DNA of 64,000 nucleotides from Megasphaera sp. AM44-1BH (GTDB lineage: Bacteria > Bacillota > Negativicutes > Veillonellales > Megasphaeraceae), in NCBI RefSeq assembly GCF_003467125.1, contig NZ_QSFA01000013.1, positions 28,245-92,244 on the forward strand, given 5' to 3'. The notes beneath the pieces are model-generated. The model did not search any database. It had not been told where the DNA came from and saw only the letters and a list, made by a program, of their open reading frames with translations. Position 1 is the stretch's first letter; every line of letters begins with the position of its first letter. The translations under genes were made by a program, and so were the position numbers. Below, piece after piece: positions 49,008 to 58,506 of the stretch.

Positions 49008-51434
49008 ATGAAAAGTTCACTTCTTTGGATGCAGGATTATGTCGATGTAGACATGAATCAGGATATGCAGGCCTTTGCCGATACGCTGACTATTGCCGGT
49101 ATTCCTGTAGAACAGGTAGAGTACTGGGGAAATGAAATAAAAAATGTCGTTACAGGTAAGATTTTAAAAATAGAAAAGCACCCTGATGCAGACCATCTCG
49201 TCATCTGCCAGATCGACGTAGGAACGGAGCAGCTCCAGATTGTTACGGGCGCTGCGAATGTCCGTGAAGGTCAGATTGTTCCCGTGGCTGTCCATGGGGC
49301 ACATTTGCCGGGTGGTGTTAAAATCAAGAGATCCAAGCTGCGTGGTGTACCGTCCAATGGCATGCTCTGCTCTGCTCACGAACTCGGCTTTGATGACAGC
49401 GTCCTCCTTCCGAAGGAAAGAGAAGGTATCTGGATTCTTCCGGCTGATACTCCGGTCGGTGTAGATGCCGTCGATTATCTGAAACTTAAAGATGTTGTCT
49501 ATGAATATGAACTGACAGCTAACCGTGCCGATTGTTTTTCGATGGTCGGCCTGTCCCGTGAATTTGCTGTATTAAGTGGCAAAGAAGCACGCTATCCGGA
49601 AATCACGGTCAAAGAAAGCGACGAAACCATTGATGGTAAAGTACAGATTTCCATTGACGATGAAGAATTATGCAACCGCTATACAGCCCGTCTGCTGACT
49701 CATATCAAAATTGGACCGTCTCCGCTCTGGATGCAGCAGCGGCTGCGCAAGTCGGGAGTCCGTCCCATCAACAATATCGTCGATGCCACGAACTATACGA
49801 TGATTGAACTGGGAATTCCTCTCCATGCTTATGATTACGATAAAGTAGCCGGTCATCATCTCATTGCACGCCGGGCAAAAGATGGCGAAGCAATGAAAAC
49901 GCTGGATGAAATCGATCGTACTCTGAATGACAACATGCTGGTCATTGCCGATGAAGAAAAACCGTGCTGCATCGCCGGTATCATGGGTGGTTTTGATTCA
50001 GAAGTAACAGAACATACGCAGACGGTTATTCTGGAATGTGCTTCTTTCAAGGGATCCAATATCCGTCATACCGGCCGTATGCTGGGACTTCGTTCGGAAG
50101 CTTCGGGCCGGTTTGAACGGGGTCTGGATGCTGACAGCTGCATCAATTCGATCAACCGTTGCGCCCAGCTTCTGCAGGAAATGGGAGCATGTGACGTAGC
50201 AAAGGGAATCGTTGACGTATATCCCGAACCGCAAAAGACGACATATATTTCGTTCACTGCTGATCAGGTCAATGCCTTCCTTGGAACCAATATTCCGGAA
50301 GAACAGATGATGCATATTCTGGAAACGCTTCAATTTACCCTGCAGAAAGATGGCGATACAATTACGGCCACCGTGCCCAGCTATCGTGGGGATTGCACGG
50401 AAATGCCGGATATTGCCGAAGAAGTGGCCCGTATTTATGGGTATGAAAATATACCATCTACCCGCCCATGGTCTGATATCACCGTAGGCGAACCGGGATT
50501 GGAATATGATGTGACGGAAAAAATTTCCCGCATTCTTTGCAGCAGCGGCTTAAATGAAACGGTTACGTTCAGTTTCATGCATCCTGATCAATTGAAAAAA
50601 CTGTTGTACAAAGAAGGCGATCCTGTCTATCAGGCGGTACCTATTATCAATCCGATTACAGAAGATTTTCCTCTCATGCGTACGACGTTGATTCCTTCTC
50701 TTATGGATGTTCTGGTCCGCAACCAGGCAGTCAAGAATCCGTCTGTCGGCATTTATGAAATAGCGCCTGTCTATATCCCAAAGGAACTTCCGGTAAAAGA
50801 ACTCCCGGAACAGAAATTATGTGTCAGTGGCCTGTTGTATGGCCAGCGCACCGCCGGGGAATGGCCTGTACAGGCATCAAACTATGATTTCTACGACGTC
50901 AAAGGCCTTGTAGAAGCGGTCCTTTCCGGACTCGGCATCCATGCAGACATTGAAGTGTCCGATTATGCACCGCTTCATCCCGGCAAGGCGGCCCGCTATG
51001 TAAAAGACGGAAAGGTTCTCTGCAACTTCGGCGAAGTGCATCCGAAAGCTATTGATAATTATGATGTAACAGGACCTGTATATATCTTTGAAATGTACAT
51101 GGATGCGATTATGCCGTTCATCAATCTCATGCCGGATTATCATAAAGTCGTCAAATTTCCTGCTTCCAGCCGGGACCTGGCCTTCCTTGCACCGGTTGGT
51201 ACAAGCAATCAGGCTGTTCTCGATATCATCCGGGAAAAAGGCGGAGAATATCTGGAAGCGGTTCATCTCTTTGATTTGTATCAGGGCAAACAGGTTCCCA
51301 GAGGATACAAGAGTCTGGCCTATAATCTGGTATTCCGTTCTGAACAGGGGACTCTGACGGATCAGGATATCCAGGCTCCTATCGATGCGATTCTGAGTGA
51401 CTTAAAAGAAAAATTAAATTGCGAATTAAGATAA
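49008..51434 (+). CDS. pheT: Phenylalanine-tRNA ligase beta subunit
   Basis: The 808-residue subunit has the full bacterial layout: an N-terminal EMAP/tRNA-binding domain (about 40-150, GKILKIEKHPDADHLVICQ), the B3/B4 editing domain (about 210-385), B5 (about 405-475), a catalytic-like core, and the C-terminal ferredoxin-fold anticodon domain (about 715-807, FPASSRDLAFLAP). B3/B4 removes mischarged Tyr-tRNA-Phe. Co-transcribed with pheS. Confidence 0.98.
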   Translation: MKSSLLWMQDYVDVDMNQDMQAFADTLTIAGIPVEQVEYWGNEIKNVVTGKILKIEKHPDADHLVICQIDVGTEQLQIVTGAANVREGQIVPVAVHGAHLPGGVKIKRSKLRGVPSNGMLCSAHELGFDDSVLLPKEREGIWILPADTPVGVDAVDYLKLKDVVYEYELTANRADCFSMVGLSREFAVLSGKEARYPEITVKESDETIDGKVQISIDDEELCNRYTARLLTHIKIGPSPLWMQQRLRKSGVRPINNIVDATNYTMIELGIPLHAYDYDKVAGHHLIARRAKDGEAMKTLDEIDRTLNDNMLVIADEEKPCCIAGIMGGFDSEVTEHTQTVILECASFKGSNIRHTGRMLGLRSEASGRFERGLDADSCINSINRCAQLLQEMGACDVAKGIVDVYPEPQKTTYISFTADQVNAFLGTNIPEEQMMHILETLQFTLQKDGDTITATVPSYRGDCTEMPDIAEEVARIYGYENIPSTRPWSDITVGEPGLEYDVTEKISRILCSSGLNETVTFSFMHPDQLKKLLYKEGDPVYQAVPIINPITEDFPLMRTTLIPSLMDVLVRNQAVKNPSVGIYEIAPVYIPKELPVKELPEQKLCVSGLLYGQRTAGEWPVQASNYDFYDVKGLVEAVLSGLGIHADIEVSDYAPLHPGKAARYVKDGKVLCNFGEVHPKAIDNYDVTGPVYIFEMYMDAIMPFINLMPDYHKVVKFPASSRDLAFLAPVGTSNQAVLDIIREKGGEYLEAVHLFDLYQGKQVPRGYKSLAYNLVFRSEQGTLTDQDIQAPIDAILSDLKEKLNCELR

Positions 51435-51488
51435 TGGCATAAAGATACGATACGACGAGCTGTGATGCCAGTTTAATGTATACTAATA

Positions 51489-51525
51489 ACGGAGCTGTTA
51501 CCGGTGACAGCTCCGTTGTTATTTT
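51489..51525 (+). terminator. pheT terminator
   Basis: A 10-bp perfect stem ACGGAGCTGT/ACAGCTCCGT, then TGTTATTTT. Confidence 0.88.
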
Positions 51526-51570
51526 CAGCCGGATATGCTACAGGACTGGCATTGGAGCCCTTTTTGGATG

Positions 51571-51599
51571 TTGTCAATCCCTGTGATTTGTGATATGAT
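51571..51599 (+). promoter_or_regulatory. tig promoter
   Basis: TTGTCA (51571-51576), a 17-bp spacer and TATGAT (51594-51599). No CtsR or CIRCE operator (the usual class I or III heat-shock boxes) is visible in the region. Confidence 0.7.
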
Positions 51600-51668
51600 G
51601 TAGAGCGTAGTATGGTGTTTTATAGATAATAAAAAGGGTATTATACCCATAAGGAGGACATACTAATA

Positions 51669-53027
51669 ATGAACGTAACAGTAAATGAAGTTGATCAGCA
51701 CAAAGTGACACTGCACATCGAAGTACCGGCAGCAGAAGCCAAAAAAGGCGCAGCTGCGGCTGTTAAGAACCTCGCTAACAAAGTAAATATCCCGGGCTTC
51801 CGTAAAGGTAAAGCTCCGCGCATGATACTGGAAAGTTTCCTTGGCAAGGATGTTGTCAAAGAAGAAATCAAAGAAGCGATCATTACGAAAGCATATAACG
51901 ATGCCCTGAAAGAAAAGGATATCGTTCCTGTAACTGATCCGGACATCAAGGTCATTGAAGAAGAAAAAGGCAAGGATTTCGTCTTTGATGCCACACTGAC
52001 GAAGAAACCAGAAGTAAAGCTGGGTGAATACAAAGGTATTAAAGCAGCCCGCGAAGTAGCAGAAGTAACAGACGAACAGGTTGCAGCCGAACTGGCTAAA
52101 CTGCAGAAAGCCCATTCCAAACTCGTCGTTGCTCCGGAAGGTACGGAACTGGCTAAAGACGATTTTGCTATTATTGATTTCAAAGGCACTGTTGACGGTG
52201 AAGCATTTGAAGGCGGCGAAGGCAAATCCTATCCGCTCCAGATTGGTTCCGGCAGCTTCATTCCCGGTTTTGAAGATCAGCTCATCGGTTTGAAAGCCGG
52301 CGATGAAAAAGATGTCAAAGTAACATTCCCTGAAGACTATTTCGAAAAGAAACTGGCTGGCAAAGAAGCCGTATTCGCCGTTAAAGTCAATGATGTAAAA
52401 CGCAGTGAAGTTCCGGCAATCGATGATGAATTCGCCAAAGAAGCCGGCAAATTCGATACTCTTGACGCATTGAAAGAAGACATCCGCAAACGTCTGGAAT
52501 CGCAGGCTCATTTCCAGGCTGTAGAAAAGTTTAATTCCGATGTCCTCAAAGCAGCTGTCGATAATGCAGAAGTAGATATTCCCGATGTCATGGTAGACAC
52601 GAAAGTAGATCAGATGATCGATGAAATGTCCATGCGCCTGGAAACGCAGAACATGTCTCTTGATGATTATCTCAAATATACGAATACCGATATGGATAAA
52701 CTGAAAGAACAATATCGTCAGCCGGCTTCGGAAAACGTTAAGATGGATCTCGTACTCGAAGCAGTTGCCAAAGCCGAAAACATCGAAGTCAAGGATATTG
52801 ATCTCCAGGCTGAAATCTTTACGATGGCCCAGAACTTTGGCGCAGATCCGAAAGAAGTATACAAAATTATCATCAAAGAAAGACGCGTTCCCATGCTTAT
52901 TCAGTCCGTAGGCCGTAAAAAAGCTGCCAGCTTCATTCTGAAGAATGCCGTTGATACCAATGCAAAAGAAGAAAAAACGGAAGAACCGCAGGTAGAACAG
53001 GTTAAAGCTGAAGAACCGGAAGCGTAA
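51669..53027 (+). CDS. tig: Trigger factor
   Basis: This 452-residue ribosome-bound chaperone and peptidyl-prolyl isomerase has three domains. The N-terminal ribosome-docking domain carries the signature GFRKGKAPR (about 43-51; canonical FRxGxxP). The PPIase domain (about 155-240) contains FKGTVDGEAFEGGEG and IPGFEDQLIGLKAGDE. The C-terminal helical domain ends in an acidic Glu-rich tail. The ribosome site AAGGAGGAC is strong. It heads tig-clpP-clpX. Confidence 0.97.
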   Translation: MNVTVNEVDQHKVTLHIEVPAAEAKKGAAAAVKNLANKVNIPGFRKGKAPRMILESFLGKDVVKEEIKEAIITKAYNDALKEKDIVPVTDPDIKVIEEEKGKDFVFDATLTKKPEVKLGEYKGIKAAREVAEVTDEQVAAELAKLQKAHSKLVVAPEGTELAKDDFAIIDFKGTVDGEAFEGGEGKSYPLQIGSGSFIPGFEDQLIGLKAGDEKDVKVTFPEDYFEKKLAGKEAVFAVKVNDVKRSEVPAIDDEFAKEAGKFDTLDALKEDIRKRLESQAHFQAVEKFNSDVLKAAVDNAEVDIPDVMVDTKVDQMIDEMSMRLETQNMSLDDYLKYTNTDMDKLKEQYRQPASENVKMDLVLEAVAKAENIEVKDIDLQAEIFTMAQNFGADPKEVYKIIIKERRVPMLIQSVGRKKAASFILKNAVDTNAKEEKTEEPQVEQVKAEEPEA

Positions 53028-53047
53028 GAACCCGAGGTGTAGTCATT

Positions 53048-53656
53048 ATGAAAATGGCATATGTACCGATGGTCGTTGAACAATCCAGTCAGGGCGAACG
53101 GAGTTATGATATATACTCCCGCCTGCTGAAAGACCGCATCATTTTTCTCGGCGGCCCTATTGAAGATGTGACGGCCAATATTGTAATTGCCCAGCTTCTT
53201 TTCCTGGAAGCAGAAAATCCTGATAAGGATATCCATTTGTATATCAACAGTCCTGGCGGCGTCGTCACTGCCGGCATGGCTATTTACGATACGATGCAGT
53301 ACATCAAACCTGATGTTTCTACTATCTGTGTGGGTTCCGCTGCCAGTATGGCTTCTGTCCTGCTGACCGCCGGGGCCAGGGGCAAACGGTTTGCCCTGCC
53401 ACACTCTCAGATTATGATCCATCAGCCTTTGGGTGGCGTACAGGGCCAGGCGACTGAAATTGAAATCCACGCCCGTGAAATCCTGCGCATGCGCAAAGAA
53501 CTGAATGGCTTATTGTCCCAGCACACGGGACAGCCGCTTGATGTCATCCAGAAAGATACGGAACGGGATAATTTTATGACGGCCGAAGAAGCAAAAGCAT
53601 ACGGCCTGATTGATGAAATACTGACCCGTCCTAAAGATGACCAGGCAGATAAGTAA
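53048..53656 (+). CDS. clpP: ATP-dependent Clp protease proteolytic subunit
   Basis: This 202-residue serine protease has its catalytic triad in place: Ser in CVGSAASMASVLL, His in LPHSQIMIHQP, and Asp in the RDNFMTAEEA region. The N-terminal propeptide-like loop (VVEQSSQGERSYDIYSRLL) is standard. It forms a 14-mer chamber that works with ClpX, encoded 21 bp downstream. Confidence 0.98.
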   Translation: MKMAYVPMVVEQSSQGERSYDIYSRLLKDRIIFLGGPIEDVTANIVIAQLLFLEAENPDKDIHLYINSPGGVVTAGMAIYDTMQYIKPDVSTICVGSAASMASVLLTAGARGKRFALPHSQIMIHQPLGGVQGQATEIEIHAREILRMRKELNGLLSQHTGQPLDVIQKDTERDNFMTAEEAKAYGLIDEILTRPKDDQADK

Positions 53657-53677
53657 GTGCTGCTATAGGAGGAATAC

Positions 53678-54904
53678 GTGGATAGAGACAGAACAGATGA
53701 ACCGAGATGCAGTTTCTGTGGCCGTACACAGAATGAAGTCCAGAAACTGATATCCGGTCCAGGCGTATATATTTGTGATGAATGTATCAATGTCGCACAG
53801 CATATTCTGGAAGAAGAAACGAAGGAAGAAGCACCGGAGTTTCAGCTGAAGGAGCTGCCGACACCACACGAAATCAAGAAGACACTTGATGAATACGTCA
53901 TCGGACAGGAAGCAGCCAAAAAGACATTGTCTGTCGCTGTATATAATCATTATAAACGGCTTCAGTCCAACAGTGTTGATGATGACGTGGAATTACAGAA
54001 ATCCAATATCATTATGGTAGGACCTACTGGCAGTGGCAAAACGCTGCTGGCTCAGACACTGGCCCGGCTTCTGGAAGTTCCTTTTGCCATAGCTGATGCG
54101 ACGAGCCTGACCGAAGCCGGCTACGTCGGTGAAGATGTGGAAAACTGCCTGCTCAAACTGATTCAGGCAGCGGATTATGACATAGCAAAAGCTGAACGGG
54201 GCATCATATACATCGATGAAATCGACAAGATTGCCCGCAAATCGGAAAATCCGTCTATTACCCGTGATGTATCCGGCGAAGGCGTACAGCAGGCATTGCT
54301 GAAAATACTGGAAGGAACTGTAGCCGGTGTTCCGCCCCAGGGAGGACGTAAACATCCGCATCAGGAAATGCTGCAGATTGATACGACGAATATCCTCTTT
54401 ATATGCGGCGGGGCTTTTGATGGCATTGATAAGACCATCCTCAACCGTACATCGGACAAAAACATGGGATTTGGCGCAGAAATCCATTCCAAGAACGAAA
54501 AGTCCATGGAAACGCTGCTGAAAGAAATTATTCCGGCAGATTTGCAAAAGTTCGGGCTGATTCCCGAATTAGTAGGCCGTCTTCCCGTTCTGGTGACACT
54601 GGATCCGCTCGATGAAGATGCCATGGTGCATATTCTTACAGAACCTAAGAATGCATTGGTCAAGCAGTATCAGAAAATGCTGGAAATGGATCATGTCAGT
54701 CTGACGTTTGAAGAAGATGCCCTCCGGGCTATTGCCAAAGAAGCCATGCGCCGTAATACGGGTGCCCGTGGCCTGCGTTCTATTATTGAACGTATTATGC
54801 TCGATGTCATGTTTGATGTGCCCAGCCGTAAAGATGTCCGTGAGTGCATTGTCACGGCTGACTGCGTTACAAGCGGCGCAGAACCTAAGCTCATAACAGC
54901 ATAG
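53678..54904 (+). CDS. clpX: ATP-dependent Clp protease ATP-binding subunit ClpX
   Basis: This 408-residue AAA+ unfoldase has an N-terminal zinc-binding domain (CSFCGRTQ ... CDECI, four Cys), Walker A GPTGSGKT (about 112-119), Walker B IIYIDEIDKI, the pore loop GYVGEDVE, and sensor and arginine-finger segments. The ClpP-contact loop is the IGF-type MGFGAEI. It starts at a GTG after TAGGAGGAA; no in-frame ATG exists before the zinc domain. Confidence 0.98.
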   Translation: MDRDRTDEPRCSFCGRTQNEVQKLISGPGVYICDECINVAQHILEEETKEEAPEFQLKELPTPHEIKKTLDEYVIGQEAAKKTLSVAVYNHYKRLQSNSVDDDVELQKSNIIMVGPTGSGKTLLAQTLARLLEVPFAIADATSLTEAGYVGEDVENCLLKLIQAADYDIAKAERGIIYIDEIDKIARKSENPSITRDVSGEGVQQALLKILEGTVAGVPPQGGRKHPHQEMLQIDTTNILFICGGAFDGIDKTILNRTSDKNMGFGAEIHSKNEKSMETLLKEIIPADLQKFGLIPELVGRLPVLVTLDPLDEDAMVHILTEPKNALVKQYQKMLEMDHVSLTFEEDALRAIAKEAMRRNTGARGLRSIIERIMLDVMFDVPSRKDVRECIVTADCVTSGAEPKLITA

Positions 54905-54924
54905 GAAACGGATATGTTAAGTTG

Positions 54925-54966
54925 ATAACACTCATTTCTTCCTCGCAGGGAATGAGTGTTATTTTT
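54925..54966 (+). terminator. clpX terminator
   Basis: ATAACACTCATT pairs with AATGAGTGTTAT around a 14-nt loop, followed by TTTTT. Confidence 0.9.
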
Positions 54967-55019
54967 CCATTTTAAGAATACCAAAATAGTGAATATTAGT
55001 TAGCAAGAAGGTGAGTTAT

Positions 55020-57332
55020 ATGGACAATTCAATTCTGACACTGCCGTTCGTCCCGCTGAGGGGCATTGTAGTTTTTCCTAAATTGCTCAGTAATATAGAT
55101 ATAGGCAGGGAAAAATCATTGGCTGCTGTCGATTATGCGATGGAACATGATCGTCTGATGATTGTTTCAGCACAGCTGGATGAAGACGAAGAAAACCCCG
55201 GCTTTGACGGAATTTATCAGGTCGGGACCTTGGTACGGATCCAGCAGCTTCTCCGCCTTCCCGGCGGTATTGTACGTATTCTGGCTGATGGGATTTCCCG
55301 CGTCGAAATACGGGGATATTCTGATAAAGAAAACTATACAGAAGTGGCAGCTGTGAAAATACAGGAAGTATATGCCGAATCTAATGAAAATGAAGCATTG
55401 CGCCGTCTGATGCTGCACCGCTTCACAGACTGGCTCGATAATTTAAAAGGAAATGACGAGCTCAAAGAAAAAGCCGAAGCCATACAGGATGCCGGAACTC
55501 TGGCTGATTTTATTGCTGCCCAGCTTCCACTCCGGCTGGTGGCGCGTCAACAGATGCTGGAAATCTATGATGTCAGCCAGCGCATGCGCCGTGTATGCGG
55601 ACTCCTAGATACAGAAGTCGATATTGCCAGTCTGGAGTCAAAACTCAATATGGAAGTCCGTGGCAAAATGGACCAGCAGCAGAAAGAATACTATCTCCGT
55701 GAAAAAATCAAAGCGATTCATAAAGAGCTGGGGGATAAATACGATAAAGACACGGAAGTAGAAGAACTGCGCGAAAAAATCCGCAAGATGAAACTGGATA
55801 AGGAAATCGAAGAGGTCATGCTGAAGGAAGTAGACCGTCTCGACTCGATGCCTCCAATGATGGCAGAATCGGCGATTATCCGTTCGTATCTTGACTGGAT
55901 GATGGAGCTTCCCTGGAAAAAGGAAACGAAAGACCGTCTGGACCTTGCCCTGGCCCAGCAGATTCTGGACGAAGATCATTATGGCCTTACAAAAATAAAA
56001 GACAGGATCATTGAATACCTTGCGGTCCGACAGCTGACGAAAAGCCTGAAAGGGCCTATCCTTTGCTTTGTAGGACCTCCTGGAACGGGTAAGACGAGTA
56101 TTGCCCGCTCTATTGCCCGGGCAATGAATCGCAAGTATGTCCGCATTTCTCTCGGTGGTGTACGTGACGAAGCGGAAATCCGTGGTCATCGCCGTACGTA
56201 TATCGGGGCTCTGCCGGGGCGTATCATAGCCGGTATGAAGCAGGCAGGAACTAAGAATCCTGTGTTCCTGCTTGATGAAATTGACAAAATGACATCGGAT
56301 ATGCGCGGCGATCCGTCATCGGCCCTGCTGGAAGTCCTGGACCCGGAACAAAATAACACGTTCAGTGATCATTTTATCGAAGTGCCTTTTGACCTCTCCC
56401 GTGTTCTCTGGATTACGACTGCCAATGTCATCAGTGATATTCCAAGGCCACTATTGGACCGCATGGAAATCATCGAATTTACGAGTTATACAGAAGAAGA
56501 AAAATTACAGATAGCCAAGCGGTATCTGGTGCCCAAACAACTGAAGGAAAATGGTCTTCAGCCGGGACAGGCTAAGTTCAGTGATGCCGTATTGCGTCAT
56601 ATTATTCAGGATTATACCCGTGAATCGGGCGTACGTACGTTGGAAAAGACTATCGGTACGGTTTGCCGCAAAGTAGGTAAATCCCTGCTCTTAGGAGATG
56701 ACAAGCCGCTTACCGTAACGGTACGGAACCTCGAAAAAATTCTCGGTCCCATCAAATTCCTCCCGACAGAGGTCTGCAAGACGGATGAAGTCGGCCGCGT
56801 AACCGGTATGGCCTGGACACAGGTAGGTGGTGAAGTACTGGAAACAGAAGCTGCGGCAGTGAAAGGAAAGGGAAACCTGCTTCTGACTGGCCAGCTGGGT
56901 GATGTCATGAAGGAATCGGCAGAAGCCGGTATGACATATATCCGCAGCCGGGCAGACGAACTGGGACTGGCCCCTGATTTCTATGCTACGACAGACATAC
57001 ACATCCACCTGCCGGAAGGAGCCGTTCCCAAAGATGGACCGTCGGCGGGCATCACGATGGCTACGGCTATCGCTTCTGCTCTTACAGGTCGCAAAGTACA
57101 TCATGATCTTGCTATGACTGGCGAAATCACATTGCGCGGGACGGTGCTCCCTGTAGGCGGCATCAAGGAAAAAGTGATTGCAGCCCACCGGGCAGGCATT
57201 CATAAAATTCTCCTGCCGGAAGAAAATAAAAGAGATATGGCAGAGGTTCCACAAATTGTCAAGAAAGATGTGCAATTCGTGTTTGTCCATCATATGGATG
57301 AAGTGCTCAGTCAGGCACTGGTGACGCCATGA
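55020..57332 (+). CDS. lon: ATP-dependent protease Lon (LonA)
   Basis: This protease of about 770 residues has the LonA order: substrate-binding N-domain (LPFVPLRGIVVFP, about 8-200), a coiled region, the AAA+ module (GPPGTGKTS, LLDEIDKM) and the protease domain with the catalytic dyad Ser in DGPSAGIT and Lys in GGIKEKVIAAHRAG. The ATG at 55020 follows AAGGTGAG; the GTG at 55011 overlaps it. Its stop overlaps the engB start by 4 bp. Confidence 0.98.
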   Translation: MDNSILTLPFVPLRGIVVFPKLLSNIDIGREKSLAAVDYAMEHDRLMIVSAQLDEDEENPGFDGIYQVGTLVRIQQLLRLPGGIVRILADGISRVEIRGYSDKENYTEVAAVKIQEVYAESNENEALRRLMLHRFTDWLDNLKGNDELKEKAEAIQDAGTLADFIAAQLPLRLVARQQMLEIYDVSQRMRRVCGLLDTEVDIASLESKLNMEVRGKMDQQQKEYYLREKIKAIHKELGDKYDKDTEVEELREKIRKMKLDKEIEEVMLKEVDRLDSMPPMMAESAIIRSYLDWMMELPWKKETKDRLDLALAQQILDEDHYGLTKIKDRIIEYLAVRQLTKSLKGPILCFVGPPGTGKTSIARSIARAMNRKYVRISLGGVRDEAEIRGHRRTYIGALPGRIIAGMKQAGTKNPVFLLDEIDKMTSDMRGDPSSALLEVLDPEQNNTFSDHFIEVPFDLSRVLWITTANVISDIPRPLLDRMEIIEFTSYTEEEKLQIAKRYLVPKQLKENGLQPGQAKFSDAVLRHIIQDYTRESGVRTLEKTIGTVCRKVGKSLLLGDDKPLTVTVRNLEKILGPIKFLPTEVCKTDEVGRVTGMAWTQVGGEVLETEAAAVKGKGNLLLTGQLGDVMKESAEAGMTYIRSRADELGLAPDFYATTDIHIHLPEGAVPKDGPSAGITMATAIASALTGRKVHHDLAMTGEITLRGTVLPVGGIKEKVIAAHRAGIHKILLPEENKRDMAEVPQIVKKDVQFVFVHHMDEVLSQALVTP

Positions 57333-57964
57333 TGAATCATGGCAGCCTGCAGATCATCCACCCATCGTATACGGCATCTGCCGTACGGCCGGATCAGTAT
57401 CCCGGGGGAGATATCCCTGAAATTGCTTTTTTAGGCCGGTCCAACGTCGGAAAATCCAGCCTGATTAATTCGTTATGCCAGCACCGCGGTCTGGCACGGG
57501 TGAGCGGGGCGCCTGGCAAGACACAGACTATCAATTATTTCCAGGTGCTCCTCCAGGAGAAAAATGAGGAAAAGGAAACACGGCGGAAACTTTATTTCGT
57601 CGATCTTCCTGGATACGGATATGCCCGTACCGGTGGCAGAAACCGGCAGTTATGGAGCCATTTTATTGGGGAGTACATTACTTCTTCCCCAAATCTTCAT
57701 CTGCTGTTTCTGCTTGTTGATCTGCGTCATCCCGACCTTCCCATCGACAGGGAGGCGTATACATGGCTGGCCGATAATGAAGTGCCACTGCAGATTATAG
57801 CGACAAAAGCGGATAAGCTGAAGAAAAATGAACGGGTTCGCAATCTGGCACAGATACAGAAACAATTTCCGACGGCTTTCCCTCCCATTGCGTATTCTTC
57901 ACTGAAGCAGGAAGGACGCGCTGAAGTATTGCATACCGTCTATGAAGCCGTTACCGAAGACTAA
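57329..57964 (+). CDS. engB: Ribosome biogenesis GTP-binding protein YsxC/EngB
   Basis: This 211-residue TRAFAC GTPase has G1 GRSNVGKSS (about 32-40), G2 containing GKTQTINYF, G3 DLPGYGYA and G4 TKADK. It acts in late 50S subunit assembly. The ATG at 57329 overlaps the lon stop (ATGA). The lon-engB pairing is widespread in Firmicutes. Confidence 0.96.
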   Translation: MMNHGSLQIIHPSYTASAVRPDQYPGGDIPEIAFLGRSNVGKSSLINSLCQHRGLARVSGAPGKTQTINYFQVLLQEKNEEKETRRKLYFVDLPGYGYARTGGRNRQLWSHFIGEYITSSPNLHLLFLLVDLRHPDLPIDREAYTWLADNEVPLQIIATKADKLKKNERVRNLAQIQKQFPTAFPPIAYSSLKQEGRAEVLHTVYEAVTED

Positions 57965-57972
57965 CTCAACAC

Positions 57973-58014
57973 AAAAGACCGGATACCATTCAGGAAGGAT
58001 GGATCCGGTCTTTT
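57973..58014 (+). terminator. engB terminator
   Basis: AAAAGACCGGAT pairs with ATCCGGTCTTTT around an 18-nt partly paired loop. It is AT-symmetric, so it may work in both directions. Confidence 0.85.
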
Positions 58015-58034
58015 GACATCCTGTCGTTACGGGC

Positions 58035-58063
58035 TGGAAAGAAGCACTGCTTTCTGCTATAAT
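58035..58063 (+). promoter_or_regulatory. Thioredoxin-like gene promoter
   Basis: TGGAAA (58035-58040), a 17-bp spacer and TATAAT (58058-58063). Confidence 0.6.
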
Positions 58064-58103
58064 GAGAGTGGTTTTGTATAGCGTTTTATAGGAGGGACCT
58101 TTT

Positions 58104-58427
58104 ATGGCCATTGTTTCACTCGACAATGAGTCGGCATTTACCCTGCATGTCCTGCACAAAAAGGGAATCGTGATTGTTGATTTCTGGGCTCCCTGGTGTG
58201 AACCCTGCAAAATGATACGTGCCGAAATACAACGGGCCGCTGAAGCGTTTAAAGATCAGGTGGAAGTGGTGCGGGTCGATGTGGATGCATTTCACAGCCT
58301 GGCGGAAAAATATGATATCATGGCGATACCGACATTGCTTTTCTTTAAAGATGGCAAACCGGTCAAACGGATCATCGGCTATGCATCAGAAGAGGAAATA
58401 CGGAAATTTTTGGCAACACTTGTCTGA
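58104..58427 (+). CDS. Thioredoxin-family protein with WCEPC active site
   Basis: This 107-residue single-domain thioredoxin fold has FWAPWCEPCKM (C32, C35) and the cis-proline loop IMAIPTLLFFKDG. The second residue of the CxxC pair is Glu instead of the usual Gly (WCGPC), which should change redox potential or partner choice. There is no signal peptide, so it is cytoplasmic. Strong AGGAGGG site and its own promoter. It is probably a thiol-disulfide reductant; no thioredoxin reductase is nearby. Confidence 0.92.
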   Translation: MAIVSLDNESAFTLHVLHKKGIVIVDFWAPWCEPCKMIRAEIQRAAEAFKDQVEVVRVDVDAFHSLAEKYDIMAIPTLLFFKDGKPVKRIIGYASEEEIRKFLATLV

Positions 58428-58441
58428 AAAGAGTCCCTGTT

Positions 58442-58471
58442 TTGACAGTAAAAACGTTAGGATGGTATAAT
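58442..58471 (+). promoter_or_regulatory. Promoter of the GT2 gene
   Basis: Perfect TTGACA (58442-58447), an 18-bp spacer, perfect TATAAT (58466-58471). Transcription should begin near 58478, which rules out the in-frame GTG at 58477 as start. Confidence 0.85.
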
Positions 58472-58506
58472 TAAGAGTGAGCTTATTTAATTTAGAAGAA
58501 AAAAAG

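Noticed and set aside
58477..58506. GTG start for the GT2 gene
   Set aside because: The perfect promoter at 58442-58471 puts the transcription start at about 58478, so this codon would not be in the mRNA.
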